This document shows positions 1-5,589 of a stretch of DNA of 5,589 nucleotides, piece after piece (within the stretch, counting starts at the first letter, position 1; each line of letters starts with the position of its first letter). The notes beneath the pieces were generated by a model. The model was not told the origin of the DNA. It worked only from the letters and a program-made list of their open reading frames with translations, and made no database searches. Origin of the DNA: Roseburia sp. CAG:303 (GTDB taxonomy: Bacteria > Bacillota > Clostridia > Lachnospirales > Lachnospiraceae); contig FR900174.1 in NCBI GenBank assembly GCA_000437755.1, positions 1 to 5,589 of the forward strand, in the 5' to 3' direction. Position numbers and translations under genes: made by a program.

Positions 1-24
1 GTAATGTCTCATTTGCATATACAC

Positions 25-56
25 TTGCAAAAAAAATTTAAGTGTTTTGCAATTTT
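25..56 (+). terminator. A/T-rich hairpin, possible terminator for plus-strand transcription entering from the left
   Basis: TTGCAAAA (25-32) pairs with TTTTGCAA (45-52), giving an 8-bp stem with a 12-base loop. On the plus strand it is followed at once by TTTT and a T-rich stretch. Only two of the pairs are G-C, so the stem is weak. ACACTT (21-26) and AAGTGT (40-45) form an alternative, mutually exclusive hairpin. Because a leftward promoter is predicted just to the right, the same element would also lie in the leader of that transcript and could act there instead. Confidence 0.3.
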
Positions 57-68
57 CATTTCATCTTT

Positions 69-99
69 ATTATACACGTTCAACCGCACTCTAAGTCAA
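69..99 (-). promoter_or_regulatory. Probable sigma-A promoter reading leftward out of the window
   Basis: On the minus strand a -35-like TTGACT (94-99) is followed after 19 bases by a perfect -10 TATAAT (69-74). Transcription would start near position 62 and run left, so the controlled gene should begin beyond position 1. It lies downstream of the esterase gene, which is on the same strand, so the leftward neighbour probably has its own promoter. The 19-base spacer is longer than the usual 17 and lowers confidence. Confidence 0.5.
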
Positions 100-139
100 G
101 TACCTTTGAAGTAAAAAAAGAAAACAGTTCAAAAATTTC

Positions 140-781
140 CTATCGGAATATTTCCCGGCTTATTTTCTGATATACTGCCTGTGCAAATAAAGCATGATTT
201 TCCTCGTCCATATGTTCTTCATCTGTTTTACTTGGCTGTGCCACTGAAGATGCCGCAAGAAATGGAATGCCTTCTTTATCTGCAATTCTCTGATATACTG
301 CTTCCAGACCTTTGGAAATATCCACGGATTCCATGGAAAATTCCGGATCATACTCACTTTTCCATACATCTTCCCCCAGATGAATCGGAGAAACAAGTAA
401 TAACTGGCTTTCCGGTGCATATTCCCGGAGCTGTCGGATTAATTTTTCGATGCCGCGTCCGATAATCTCCGGAGTCGTGCCATATACCGCTTTGCAGTCA
501 TTCGTTCCGAGCATCAGGATAACCAGATCCACATTCTGATGTGTTTCCAGAATGGCCGGCAGCATCTCCGAACCATTTCTGTATGCCCGGAAAGAATCTT
601 CAAACACAGTTGTCCTTCCGCACAATCCTTCCTCGATTACCCGGTAATCTTCTTTTCCCAGTTTTTCATTTAACAGACTGGTCCAGCGGATTCCCCACGG
701 GTAGCGTGCCGGTGCTTTCTCATAATGACCCGGAATATATCCATAAGTATTTGAATCTCCAAAACATAAAATCTCTCTCAT
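140..781 (-). CDS. SGNH/GDSL-family hydrolase, MsAcT-like arylesterase type
   Basis: A 213-residue cytoplasmic serine esterase with no signal peptide or membrane segment. The SGNH blocks are in order: block I CFGDSNT with nucleophile Ser10, a block II-like EEGLCGRTT (51-58; Gly52 or Gly55 for the oxyanion hole), block III MLGTND (Gly92, Asn94), and a C-terminal D-x-x-H at Asp187/His190. The opening, the EEGL-RTT segment and LGTND strongly resemble the mycobacterial arylesterase/acyltransferase MsAcT. This points to hydrolysis or transfer of small acyl groups; the natural substrate cannot be read from sequence. The start at 781 is preferred over the in-frame ATG at 808 because GAGGAGG (789-795) sits 7 bases before it and would lie inside the longer version. 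The gene stands alone, divergent from pdxS. The family is secure; substrate specificity is unknown. Confidence 0.9.
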   Translation of the reverse strand: MREILCFGDSNTYGYIPGHYEKAPARYPWGIRWTSLLNEKLGKEDYRVIEEGLCGRTTVFEDSFRAYRNGSEMLPAILETHQNVDLVILMLGTNDCKAVYGTTPEIIGRGIEKLIRQLREYAPESQLLLVSPIHLGEDVWKSEYDPEFSMESVDISKGLEAVYQRIADKEGIPFLAASSVAQPSKTDEEHMDEENHALFAQAVYQKISREIFR

Positions 782-788
782 TATATTG

Positions 789-795
789 CCTCCTC
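789..795 (-). promoter_or_regulatory. Ribosome binding site that fixes the esterase start
   Basis: GAGGAGG on the minus strand lies 7 bases upstream of the ATG at 779-781. An upstream in-frame ATG at 806-808 has no comparable site, so the nine extra residues it would add are probably untranslated leader. Confidence 0.85.
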
Positions 796-834
796 GATAT
801 TTTTCCATTAAGCCTATCGTTTTTATATGTTATA

Positions 835-864
835 TTGTAATTAAAAAGAAACTGACTGTATAAT
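835..864 (+). promoter_or_regulatory. Candidate promoter toward pdxST
   Basis: TTGTAA (835-840) and a perfect TATAAT (859-864) are separated by 18 bases. A start near 871 would give pdxS a leader of about 185 bases. Two further TATAAT boxes at 977-982 and 997-1002 are nearer the gene but have no recognisable -35 at the right distance; they could be used with an activator. The whole spacer is AT-rich, so chance matches are likely. I found no convincing promoter for the divergent esterase in the same spacer. Confidence 0.35.
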
Positions 865-948
865 ATATTTTTTACATACAATATTATAGTTTTTTCCTAT
901 ATCTTTTTGTTCTGCCTTCATCTGGCATGAAACTGACATTTAACTGAC
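850..948. repeat. Three AACTGAC boxes in the spacer upstream of pdxS
   Basis: AACTGAC occurs at 850-856, 931-937 and 942-948, all in the same orientation. The last two start 11 bases apart, about one helical turn, as expected for a dimer binding a direct repeat. The first overlaps the spacer of the candidate 835-864 promoter. A short palindrome, TTCAT-N5-ATGAA (917-931), abuts the second box. MocR-type PdxR regulators of PLP synthase genes are known to bind direct repeats, but no such regulator is visible here, so the operator role is only inference. Confidence 0.35.
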
Positions 949-1040
949 CTTATCAAATAACTTTGTTTTGGTAATTTATAATATGCCACTTTTGATTATA
1001 ATGGGAAATCGGAAACGGGATGAACCCGAAAATTATACTT

Positions 1041-1046
1041 GGAGGA
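1041..1046 (+). promoter_or_regulatory. Ribosome binding site that fixes the pdxS start
   Basis: GGAGGA lies 9 bases before the ATG at 1056. The in-frame ATG at 1020 has no good site, and translation from it would run through this Shine-Dalgarno. Starting at 1056 also places the PdxS catalytic lysines at the same numbers as in Bacillus subtilis. Confidence 0.85.
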
Positions 1047-1055
1047 ATCAATACA

Positions 1056-1934
1056 ATGAAAACAAATGAAAGATATGAATTAAATAAAAATCTTGCCCAG
1101 ATGTTAAAGGGCGGCGTTATTATGGATGTTACCACTCCGGAACAGGCAAAGATTGCTGAAGAAGCCGGTGCATGTGCTGTTATGGCACTGGAGAGAATCC
1201 CCGCAGACATCCGTGCGGCAGGCGGTGTATCCCGCATGAGTGATCCGAAAATGATCCGCGGCATCCAGAATGCTGTTTCCATTCCTGTTATGGCAAAATG
1301 CAGAATCGGTCACTTTGCAGAGGCACAGATCCTTCAGGCAATTGAAATCGATTACATTGACGAAAGCGAAGTCCTCTCCCCTGCCGATGATGTATACCAT
1401 ATTAATAAAAAAGAATTTGATGTTCCATTTGTATGCGGTGCAAAGGATTTGGGGGAAGCATTAAGAAGAATTAATGAAGGGGCTTCCATGATCCGTACCA
1501 AAGGCGAACCGGGAACCGGCGATATCGTCCAGGCGGTCAGACATATGCGCAGGATGAATTCTGAGATTGCAAAGATTGTTTCTATGCGCGAGGACGAATT
1601 ATTTGAAGCAGCAAAACACCTTCAGGTTCCTTATGATCTGGTCTGCTATGTGCATGAGAACAAGAAACTTCCGGTCGTAAATTTTGCTGCCGGCGGTGTG
1701 GCTACTCCTGCTGATGCGGCACTGATGATGCAGCTTGGTGCAGAAGGTGTATTTGTCGGCTCCGGCATTTTCAAATCCGGCAATCCTGCAAAACGTGCGG
1801 CTGCGATCGTCCAGGCAGTTACCAATTATACCGATGCAAAATTAATTGCTGAATTATCTTCTGGGCTGGGCGAGGCCATGGTCGGTATCAATGAGCAGGA
1901 AATTGCACTTTTAATGGCAGAAAGAGGTAAATAA
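1056..1934 (+). CDS. pdxS: Pyridoxal 5'-phosphate synthase, lyase/synthase subunit PdxS
   Basis: This 292-residue TIM-barrel enzyme builds PLP from ribose 5-phosphate, glyceraldehyde 3-phosphate and ammonia in the DXP-independent B6 pathway. Family signatures run end to end: KGGVIMDV (18-25, Asp24), ALERIPADIRAAGGVSRM, SIPVMAKCRIGH with Lys81 for the ribose-phosphate Schiff base, YIDESEVLSPADD, RTKGEPGTG with Lys149 as the second catalytic lysine, and the phosphate-binding FAAGGVATPADAALMMQLGAEGVFVGSG. Length and numbering match B. subtilis PdxS. In the known complex twelve PdxS subunits form a double hexamer, each receiving ammonia from a PdxT. The stop codon overlaps the pdxT start by one base, so the two are translationally coupled. 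No frameshift or missing catalytic residue is seen. Confidence 0.98.
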   Translation: MKTNERYELNKNLAQMLKGGVIMDVTTPEQAKIAEEAGACAVMALERIPADIRAAGGVSRMSDPKMIRGIQNAVSIPVMAKCRIGHFAEAQILQAIEIDYIDESEVLSPADDVYHINKKEFDVPFVCGAKDLGEALRRINEGASMIRTKGEPGTGDIVQAVRHMRRMNSEIAKIVSMREDELFEAAKHLQVPYDLVCYVHENKKLPVVNFAAGGVATPADAALMMQLGAEGVFVGSGIFKSGNPAKRAAAIVQAVTNYTDAKLIAELSSGLGEAMVGINEQEIALLMAERGK

Positions 1935-2494
1935 TGAAGGTTGGTGTACTTGCCCTGCAGGGGGCGTTTATTGAGCATGAAAAAATGTTAAGCAGGTTTG
2001 GTATCTCCTGTGTGGAACTGCGGCAGGCTTCTGATCTGAACAGATCCTGTGACGGCCTGATTCTTCCCGGCGGTGAAAGCACCGTCCAGGGAAAACTTCT
2101 GCATGACCTGCATATGTTTCAGCCTCTAAAAGAACAGATTACTTCCGGCATACCGGTTCTTGCAACCTGTGCCGGTGCGATTCTGCTTGCCTCAGAGATT
2201 GAAAATGATCCCACCGTCTATTTTGGAACAATTCCGATGAAAATAAAGCGGAATGCCTATGGCCGGCAGCTTGGCAGCTTCCACAGGACAGCAGAGGTCG
2301 CACATATCGGCGAAGTTCCCATGACTTTTATCCGCGCCCCTTATATCGTAAGTACATCCGATGACGTGGAAGTACTTGCCCGCGTGGATAAAAAAATTGT
2401 CGGGGTTCAATACGGCAGACAGCTCGCCTTTTCTTTCCATCCGGAACTGGATCGGCACACGGGAATCCACCAGATGTTTGTACACCTGCTTTAG
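1934..2494 (+). CDS. pdxT: Pyridoxal 5'-phosphate synthase, glutaminase subunit PdxT
   Basis: This 186-residue class I glutamine amidotransferase hydrolyses glutamine and channels the ammonia to PdxS. The catalytic triad is complete: Cys79 in LATCAGAILLA, and His169 and Glu171 in FSFHPELD. Other family marks are the start VGVLALQGAFIEH, the PGGEST loop (45-50), and RNAYGRQLGSF (106-116). Its length is typical. The ATG shares its first base with the last base of the pdxS stop (TAATG), and AGAGG inside the pdxS 3' end (1923-1927) serves as ribosome binding site, favouring balanced synthesis of the two subunits. The region after the stop is very A/T-rich, with an all-A/T potential stem (2495-2502 with 2519-2526) but no classical terminator, so some read-through toward pckA is possible. 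Confidence 0.98.
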   Translation: MKVGVLALQGAFIEHEKMLSRFGISCVELRQASDLNRSCDGLILPGGESTVQGKLLHDLHMFQPLKEQITSGIPVLATCAGAILLASEIENDPTVYFGTIPMKIKRNAYGRQLGSFHRTAEVAHIGEVPMTFIRAPYIVSTSDDVEVLARVDKKIVGVQYGRQLAFSFHPELDRHTGIHQMFVHLL

Positions 2495-2558
2495 AAAAAA
2501 ATTATACTTTTATTATTTATTTTTTTTGACGAAAGTTAAAAAAATAACAATTTTAAGG

Positions 2559-2587
2559 TTGCTTTTTCACGACTGATTAGGTATACT
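2559..2587 (+). promoter_or_regulatory. Probable sigma-A promoter of pckA
   Basis: TTGCTT (2559-2564) and TATACT (2582-2587) are separated by the ideal 17 bases. Transcription would begin near 2594, giving a leader of about 87 bases before the pckA ATG. A TTGACG at 2526-2531 was also considered as a -35 but has no -10 at a suitable distance. I did not find a recognisable CcpA or other operator. Confidence 0.6.
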
Positions 2588-2599
2588 AATAAAAGATTT

Positions 2600-2605
2600 G
2601 GAGGA
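2600..2605 (+). promoter_or_regulatory. Extra strong Shine-Dalgarno in the pckA leader
   Basis: GGAGGA sits about 75 bases before the pckA start and has no ATG, GTG or TTG at a working distance. Nine bases after it is ATT (2615-2617), in frame with pckA, with 22 sense codons and no stop up to the ATG at 2681. The box and its flanks, TTGGAGGAATC, are identical to the pdxS ribosome binding site region. It may be a ribosome standby or regulatory site, or a remnant of an older start. Confidence 0.4.
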
Positions 2606-2666
2606 ATCCATCTCATTACAATATCCAGAATCTGCTCAGCTCTTTCCGGATATAATAATAAAGAAA

Positions 2667-2671
2667 AGAGG
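2667..2671 (+). promoter_or_regulatory. Ribosome binding site of pckA
   Basis: AGAGG, 9 bases before the ATG at 2681, is a normal if not very strong site. CTCTTT at 2640-2645 can pair with AAAGAG at 2665-2670, partly covering it; the loop of that hairpin is 19 bases. Confidence 0.7.
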
Positions 2672-2680
2672 TTTATTAAA

Positions 2681-4285
2681 ATGGCAAACATCGATTTAAG
2701 CAAGTACGGTATTACCGGATCTACAGACATTGTTTACAATCCTTCTTATGAATTATTATTTGAAGAAGAAACAAAGCCAGAACTCGAAGGCTATGAAAAA
2801 GGACAGGAAAGCGAACTTGGTGCTGTCAACGTAATGACAGGTGTTTACACAGGCCGTTCACCAAAAGATAAGTACATTGTTATGGACGAGAACTCAAAGG
2901 ACACTGTATGGTGGACTTCTGATGAATACAAAAATGACAACCATCCAATGACAGAAGAAGCATGGAATGTTGTTAAGGATATCGCAAAGAAAGAACTTTC
3001 CAACAAGAGACTTTTCGTAGTAGATGCTTTCTGTGGTGCAAACAAAGATACCCGTATGGCTATTCGTTTCATCGTAGAAGTAGCTTGGCAGGCACATTTC
3101 GTAACAAATATGTTCATCAAGCCTACTGCTGAAGAACTTGAAAACTTTGAGCCGGATTTCGTTGTTTACAACGCATCAAAAGCAAAAGTTGAAAACTACA
3201 AAGAATTAGGTCTTAACTCTGAAACATGTGTTGCTTTCAACATTACAAGCAAAGAACAGGTAATTATCAACACATGGTACGGCGGAGAAATGAAGAAGGG
3301 TATGTTCTCCATGATGAACTACTACTTACCTCTTAAGGGTATTGCTTCCATGCACTGTTCTGCAAACACTGATAAGAACGGTGAAAACACAGCAATCTTC
3401 TTCGGTCTTTCAGGAACAGGTAAGACAACACTTTCCACAGATCCTAAGCGTCTCTTAATTGGTGATGACGAACACGGCTGGGATGACAATGGTGTATTCA
3501 ACTTTGAAGGTGGATGCTACGCTAAGGTTATCAACCTTGATAAGGATTCAGAACCAGATATCTATAATGCAATCAGACGTGATGCTCTCCTTGAGAACGT
3601 TACACTTGATGCTGAAGGTAAGATTGATTTCGCAGATAAGAGCGTAACAGAAAATACCCGTGTATCTTATCCAATCAACCATATCGAAAATATCGTTCGT
3701 CCTATCTCTTCTGCACCGGCAGCTAAGAACGTAATCTTCTTATCAGCAGATGCATTCGGAGTACTTCCTCCTGTATCTATCCTTACACCGGAACAGACAC
3801 AGTACTACTTCTTATCAGGATTTACAGCAAAGCTTGCCGGAACTGAAAGAGGTATCACAGAACCTACTCCTACATTCTCAGCTTGCTTTGGACAGGCATT
3901 CCTTGAACTGCACCCTACAAAGTACGCAGAAGAACTTGTTAAGAAAATGGAAAAGAGCGGTGCTAAGGCTTACCTTGTAAACACAGGATGGAATGGTACA
4001 GGCAAACGTATCTCCATTAAAGATACCCGTGGTATCATCGATGCTATCTTAAATGGCGATATCAAGAATGCTCCTACAAAGACAATTCCTCACTTCAACT
4101 TTGAAGTACCTACAGAACTTCCGGGTGTTGATCCTGCGATCCTTGATCCTCGTGACACATATGCTGATGCTTCTGAATGGGAAACAAAGGCTCTTGACTT
4201 AGCTGACAGATTCGTTAAGAACTTCGCTAAATACGAAGGAAATGATGCTGGCAAGGCTTTAGTTTCAGCTGGTCCTCAGAAATAA
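2681..4285 (+). CDS. pckA: Phosphoenolpyruvate carboxykinase (ATP)
   Basis: A 534-residue cytosolic enzyme (EC 4.1.1.49) that interconverts oxaloacetate plus ATP with PEP, CO2 and ADP. It starts gluconeogenesis; in many fermenting anaerobes it runs toward oxaloacetate, and either direction is possible here. Visible signatures are substrate-binding TGRSPKDKY (57-65, Arg59), WYGGEMKKGMFS (199-210) with active-site lysine, MHCSAN with metal ligand His225, the P-loop GLSGTGKT (242-249), the kinase-2 GDDEHGWD (261-268) with metal-binding aspartate, NTRVSYP with Arg327, and LAGTERGITEPTPTFSACF (385-403). Length and residues match the Escherichia coli enzyme closely and nothing catalytic is missing. 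Codon use leans to AAC, AAG, GAA and CTT more than in the neighbouring genes, as in highly expressed genes. It has its own promoter and is followed by two terminator-like hairpins, so it is probably monocistronic. Confidence 0.99.
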   Translation: MANIDLSKYGITGSTDIVYNPSYELLFEEETKPELEGYEKGQESELGAVNVMTGVYTGRSPKDKYIVMDENSKDTVWWTSDEYKNDNHPMTEEAWNVVKDIAKKELSNKRLFVVDAFCGANKDTRMAIRFIVEVAWQAHFVTNMFIKPTAEELENFEPDFVVYNASKAKVENYKELGLNSETCVAFNITSKEQVIINTWYGGEMKKGMFSMMNYYLPLKGIASMHCSANTDKNGENTAIFFGLSGTGKTTLSTDPKRLLIGDDEHGWDDNGVFNFEGGCYAKVINLDKDSEPDIYNAIRRDALLENVTLDAEGKIDFADKSVTENTRVSYPINHIENIVRPISSAPAAKNVIFLSADAFGVLPPVSILTPEQTQYYFLSGFTAKLAGTERGITEPTPTFSACFGQAFLELHPTKYAEELVKKMEKSGAKAYLVNTGWNGTGKRISIKDTRGIIDAILNGDIKNAPTKTIPHFNFEVPTELPGVDPAILDPRDTYADASEWETKALDLADRFVKNFAKYEGNDAGKALVSAGPQK

Positions 4286-4356
4286 TGAATAACGGATTCT
4301 AGATTTTATTTATCCGAAACAGAGAGAGTATCGCAAAATAATTAATTTTTAGTTAT

Positions 4357-4379
4357 GGAGCGATGCTCCTTTCTATTTT
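4357..4379 (+). terminator. Small hairpin after pckA, probable first terminator
   Basis: GGAGC (4357-4361) and GCTCC (4365-4369) form a tight 5-bp stem with a 3-base loop, followed by TTTCTATTTT. The stem is short but G-C rich and lies about 70 bases past the pckA stop. ATCGC at 4330-4334 could instead pair with GCGAT (4360-4364), which would break this stem. Confidence 0.5.
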
Positions 4380-4384
4380 CAGGC

Positions 4385-4426
4385 AAAAACAAAGAGCTAT
4401 TGCTTCTGCAACAGCTCTTTGTTTTT
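4385..4426. terminator. Strong bidirectional Rho-independent terminator between convergent genes
   Basis: AAAAACAAAGAGCT (4385-4398) pairs perfectly with AGCTCTTTGTTTTT (4413-4426). After a single A/C mismatch the stem continues with TTGC/GCAA (4400-4403 with 4408-4411) around a TTCT loop. The A-run on one arm and T-run on the other supply a U-tract in both directions. It lies between pckA on the plus strand and the AAA+ ATPase on the minus strand, whose stop is only 21 bases away, so it can end both transcripts. Confidence 0.92.
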
Positions 4427-4446
4427 CTTCTTTACTTTTTAAATAT

Positions 4447-5589
4447 TTACCCTAATAAGGTATCTACTACATCCGGTTCAAAGACAACCTCTTCTACATG
4501 GTTTACCTCTATCTGGTACAGTGCATTGGCAGCAATATGCTCTGCCGCCTGCTCCAGGTCACGAATCCCTGTGGTATCTGCATATTTCTGTATAATAACA
4601 TCCAGTGCTTCTTCCGTTACGATGCATTCATTTTCCCTAAGTCCCATTCTGTTTAAAACCTTTGGAAGTGCAAATCGGGAAAAGATGATCTTCTTCTCCT
4701 CTGGTGTGTAATCCGGAATATCGATCACTGCAAATCGAGACATTAACGGTGCACTGATCTGACTCTTGTCATTTGCCGTTGCTATCGGATAAACTCCGAC
4801 CGTAGGCACCATACATTCTATATAATTATCCGTGAACCCAAGATTATCAAGTAGTGTCAGTAATACATCCGCCGGATTTCCATTTCCTTTTCCGGATGCC
4901 GCCTTATCAAGCTCGTTAATAATGAATACCAGATTCGATTCTCCTGCAACAGAAAATGCCTCTAAAATAATTCCTGGTTTCGCATTTGCATAAATTCTGG
5001 AACTTCCGGTCAGCTGTTCCGGATCGTTGATGGAACTCATATCGAGTGTTGTCCACGGCAGTTTTAAAATTCTTGCAACTGCATATGCGATCTGAGACTT
5101 TCCCGTACCCGCCGGACCTACCAGAAGCAGTCCGTATGCCGGAAGTGTATGCGTCCGGTTGATCTGGATAATGGTTTCGATAATTCTCTGTTTTACCCGT
5201 TCCATTCCATAGAGTTCTTCATCAAGAATTCTTCTTGCCTCATCCGGATCAATTGCTTCAAAATAATTATTCTTCCACTGGATATTCATCATGATGGATA
5301 ATGCTCTCTGAGCATGTCTTCTTTCTTCCGGAGATACCTCGTTAGATCTTGCCACTGCAAGATTTCTTCTTGCCCAGAGTCTGATATTATCCGGAAGTGT
5401 TCTTCCCGCACAGGTCATAAAATCCGTAATGCTCTGGATACTGGTAAGTTTCATATCATCCCCGGATTCTTCCTGCTCGTCTTCCGCCGTCTCTTCCGCT
5501 GGTGCAGCGCTTGCAAGAAGTCTGTCGATCATAAATTGCAAAAATCCATCTTCTGCTGATAATTTTGTGTCGCCGCCAAAGGCAATCTC
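4447..5589 (-). CDS. Lon-type AAA+ ATPase without a peptidase domain, N-terminus beyond the window
   Basis: The 380 visible codons run open to the right edge, so the start is outside. A TTG at 5541 and an ATG at 5532 exist but have no reason to be the start. Numbering from the TTG, an acidic stretch (17-29) and a helical region (31-95) precede an AAA+ module very like that of Lon: DEARRILDEELYGMERVKQRI (100-120), Walker A GPAGTGKS (142-149), Walker B region VFIINELDK (205-213), sensor 1 IATAND (253-258, Asn257), arginine finger LMSRF (Arg269), and sensor 2 TGIRDLEQA (324-332, Arg327). The chain stops at VVDTLLG, about where Lon passes into its Ser-Lys peptidase domain, so this is an ATPase or unfoldase/remodelling protein, not a protease by itself. 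Walker B has Asn209 where Asp is usual; Glu210 is kept. The cellular role is unknown. Confidence 0.85.
   Translation of the reverse strand, partial: EIAFGGDTKLSAEDGFLQFMIDRLLASAAPAEETAEDEQEESGDDMKLTSIQSITDFMTCAGRTLPDNIRLWARRNLAVARSNEVSPEERRHAQRALSIMMNIQWKNNYFEAIDPDEARRILDEELYGMERVKQRIIETIIQINRTHTLPAYGLLLVGPAGTGKSQIAYAVARILKLPWTTLDMSSINDPEQLTGSSRIYANAKPGIILEAFSVAGESNLVFIINELDKAASGKGNGNPADVLLTLLDNLGFTDNYIECMVPTVGVYPIATANDKSQISAPLMSRFAVIDIPDYTPEEKKIIFSRFALPKVLNRMGLRENECIVTEEALDVIIQKYADTTGIRDLEQAAEHIAANALYQIEVNHVEEVVFEPDVVDTLLG

Noticed and set aside
109..139. Terminator for the esterase gene
   Set aside because: A T7 run follows the stop on the minus strand, but the only stem, GAAA with TTTC, has 4 bp. 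It is too weak to call.
1020..1055. Twelve-residue N-terminal extension of PdxS from the ATG at 1020
   Set aside because: It has no ribosome binding site and runs through the strong GGAGGA that serves the ATG at 1056. The shorter protein has the usual PdxS length and residue numbering.
809..1055. A riboswitch controlling pdxST
   Set aside because: Only a 4-bp TGCC/GGCA stem (913-927) and a short palindrome are visible. I do not recognise a conserved riboswitch core, and none is established for PLP.
953..1400. Minus-strand open frames over the pdxS start and the spacer
   Set aside because: They are antisense to a certain gene, lack ribosome binding sites and show no recognisable domain.
2495..2527. 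Terminator after pdxT
   Set aside because: AAAAAAAT (2495-2502) can pair with ATTTTTTT (2519-2526), but the stem has no G-C pair and no separate U-tract follows.
2845..3120. Minus-strand open frames inside pckA
   Set aside because: They are antisense to highly conserved codons of pckA and have no initiation signals; they reflect codon bias of the real gene.
4355..4711. Plus-strand open frame across the terminator and the AAA+ gene
   Set aside because: It translates through a strong terminator hairpin and is antisense to conserved Lon-like codons.

Overview
The window looks like core chromosome of a low-to-mid GC anaerobic member of the Firmicutes, most probably class Clostridia and plausibly a Lachnospiraceae relative. 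The evidence is AT-rich intergenic DNA, strong GGAGG-type ribosome binding sites, sigma-A-like promoters, ATP-type PEP carboxykinase and the DXP-independent PdxS/PdxT vitamin B6 pathway. This placement is inferred from gene style, not from a database match. I see no insertion sequence, phage gene, CRISPR array, tRNA or rRNA.

Layout from left to right. Positions 1-139 are non-coding. They hold a probable leftward promoter for a gene outside the window and an A/T-rich hairpin. On the minus strand at 140-781 is a small cytoplasmic SGNH/GDSL esterase of the MsAcT-like arylesterase type. A roughly 270-base AT-rich divergent spacer follows, carrying repeated AACTGAC boxes. Then come pdxS (1056-1934) and pdxT (1934-2494) on the plus strand. 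They overlap by one base (TAATG) and encode the two subunits of pyridoxal 5'-phosphate synthase. A 186-base spacer with a good promoter leads to pckA (2681-4285), whose codon use suggests high expression. After pckA there is a small hairpin and then a long, nearly perfect terminator hairpin with T-runs on both strands. It serves the convergent gene on the other side: a Lon-type AAA+ ATPase (minus strand, stop at 4447). That gene has no Lon peptidase domain after the ATPase, has Asn in place of the Walker B Asp, and is still open at the right edge, so its N-terminus lies outside the window.

How the genes relate. PdxS and PdxT work as one glutamine-fed PLP synthase. PckA is a separate transcription unit linking oxaloacetate and PEP. 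The esterase and the AAA+ protein are independent units with no visible functional link to their neighbours. Most of the window is ordinary housekeeping DNA. The points most worth a second look are the peptidase-less Lon-like ATPase with altered Walker B, the pckA leader (a spare strong Shine-Dalgarno followed in frame by 22 open codons), and the repeat boxes upstream of pdxS.
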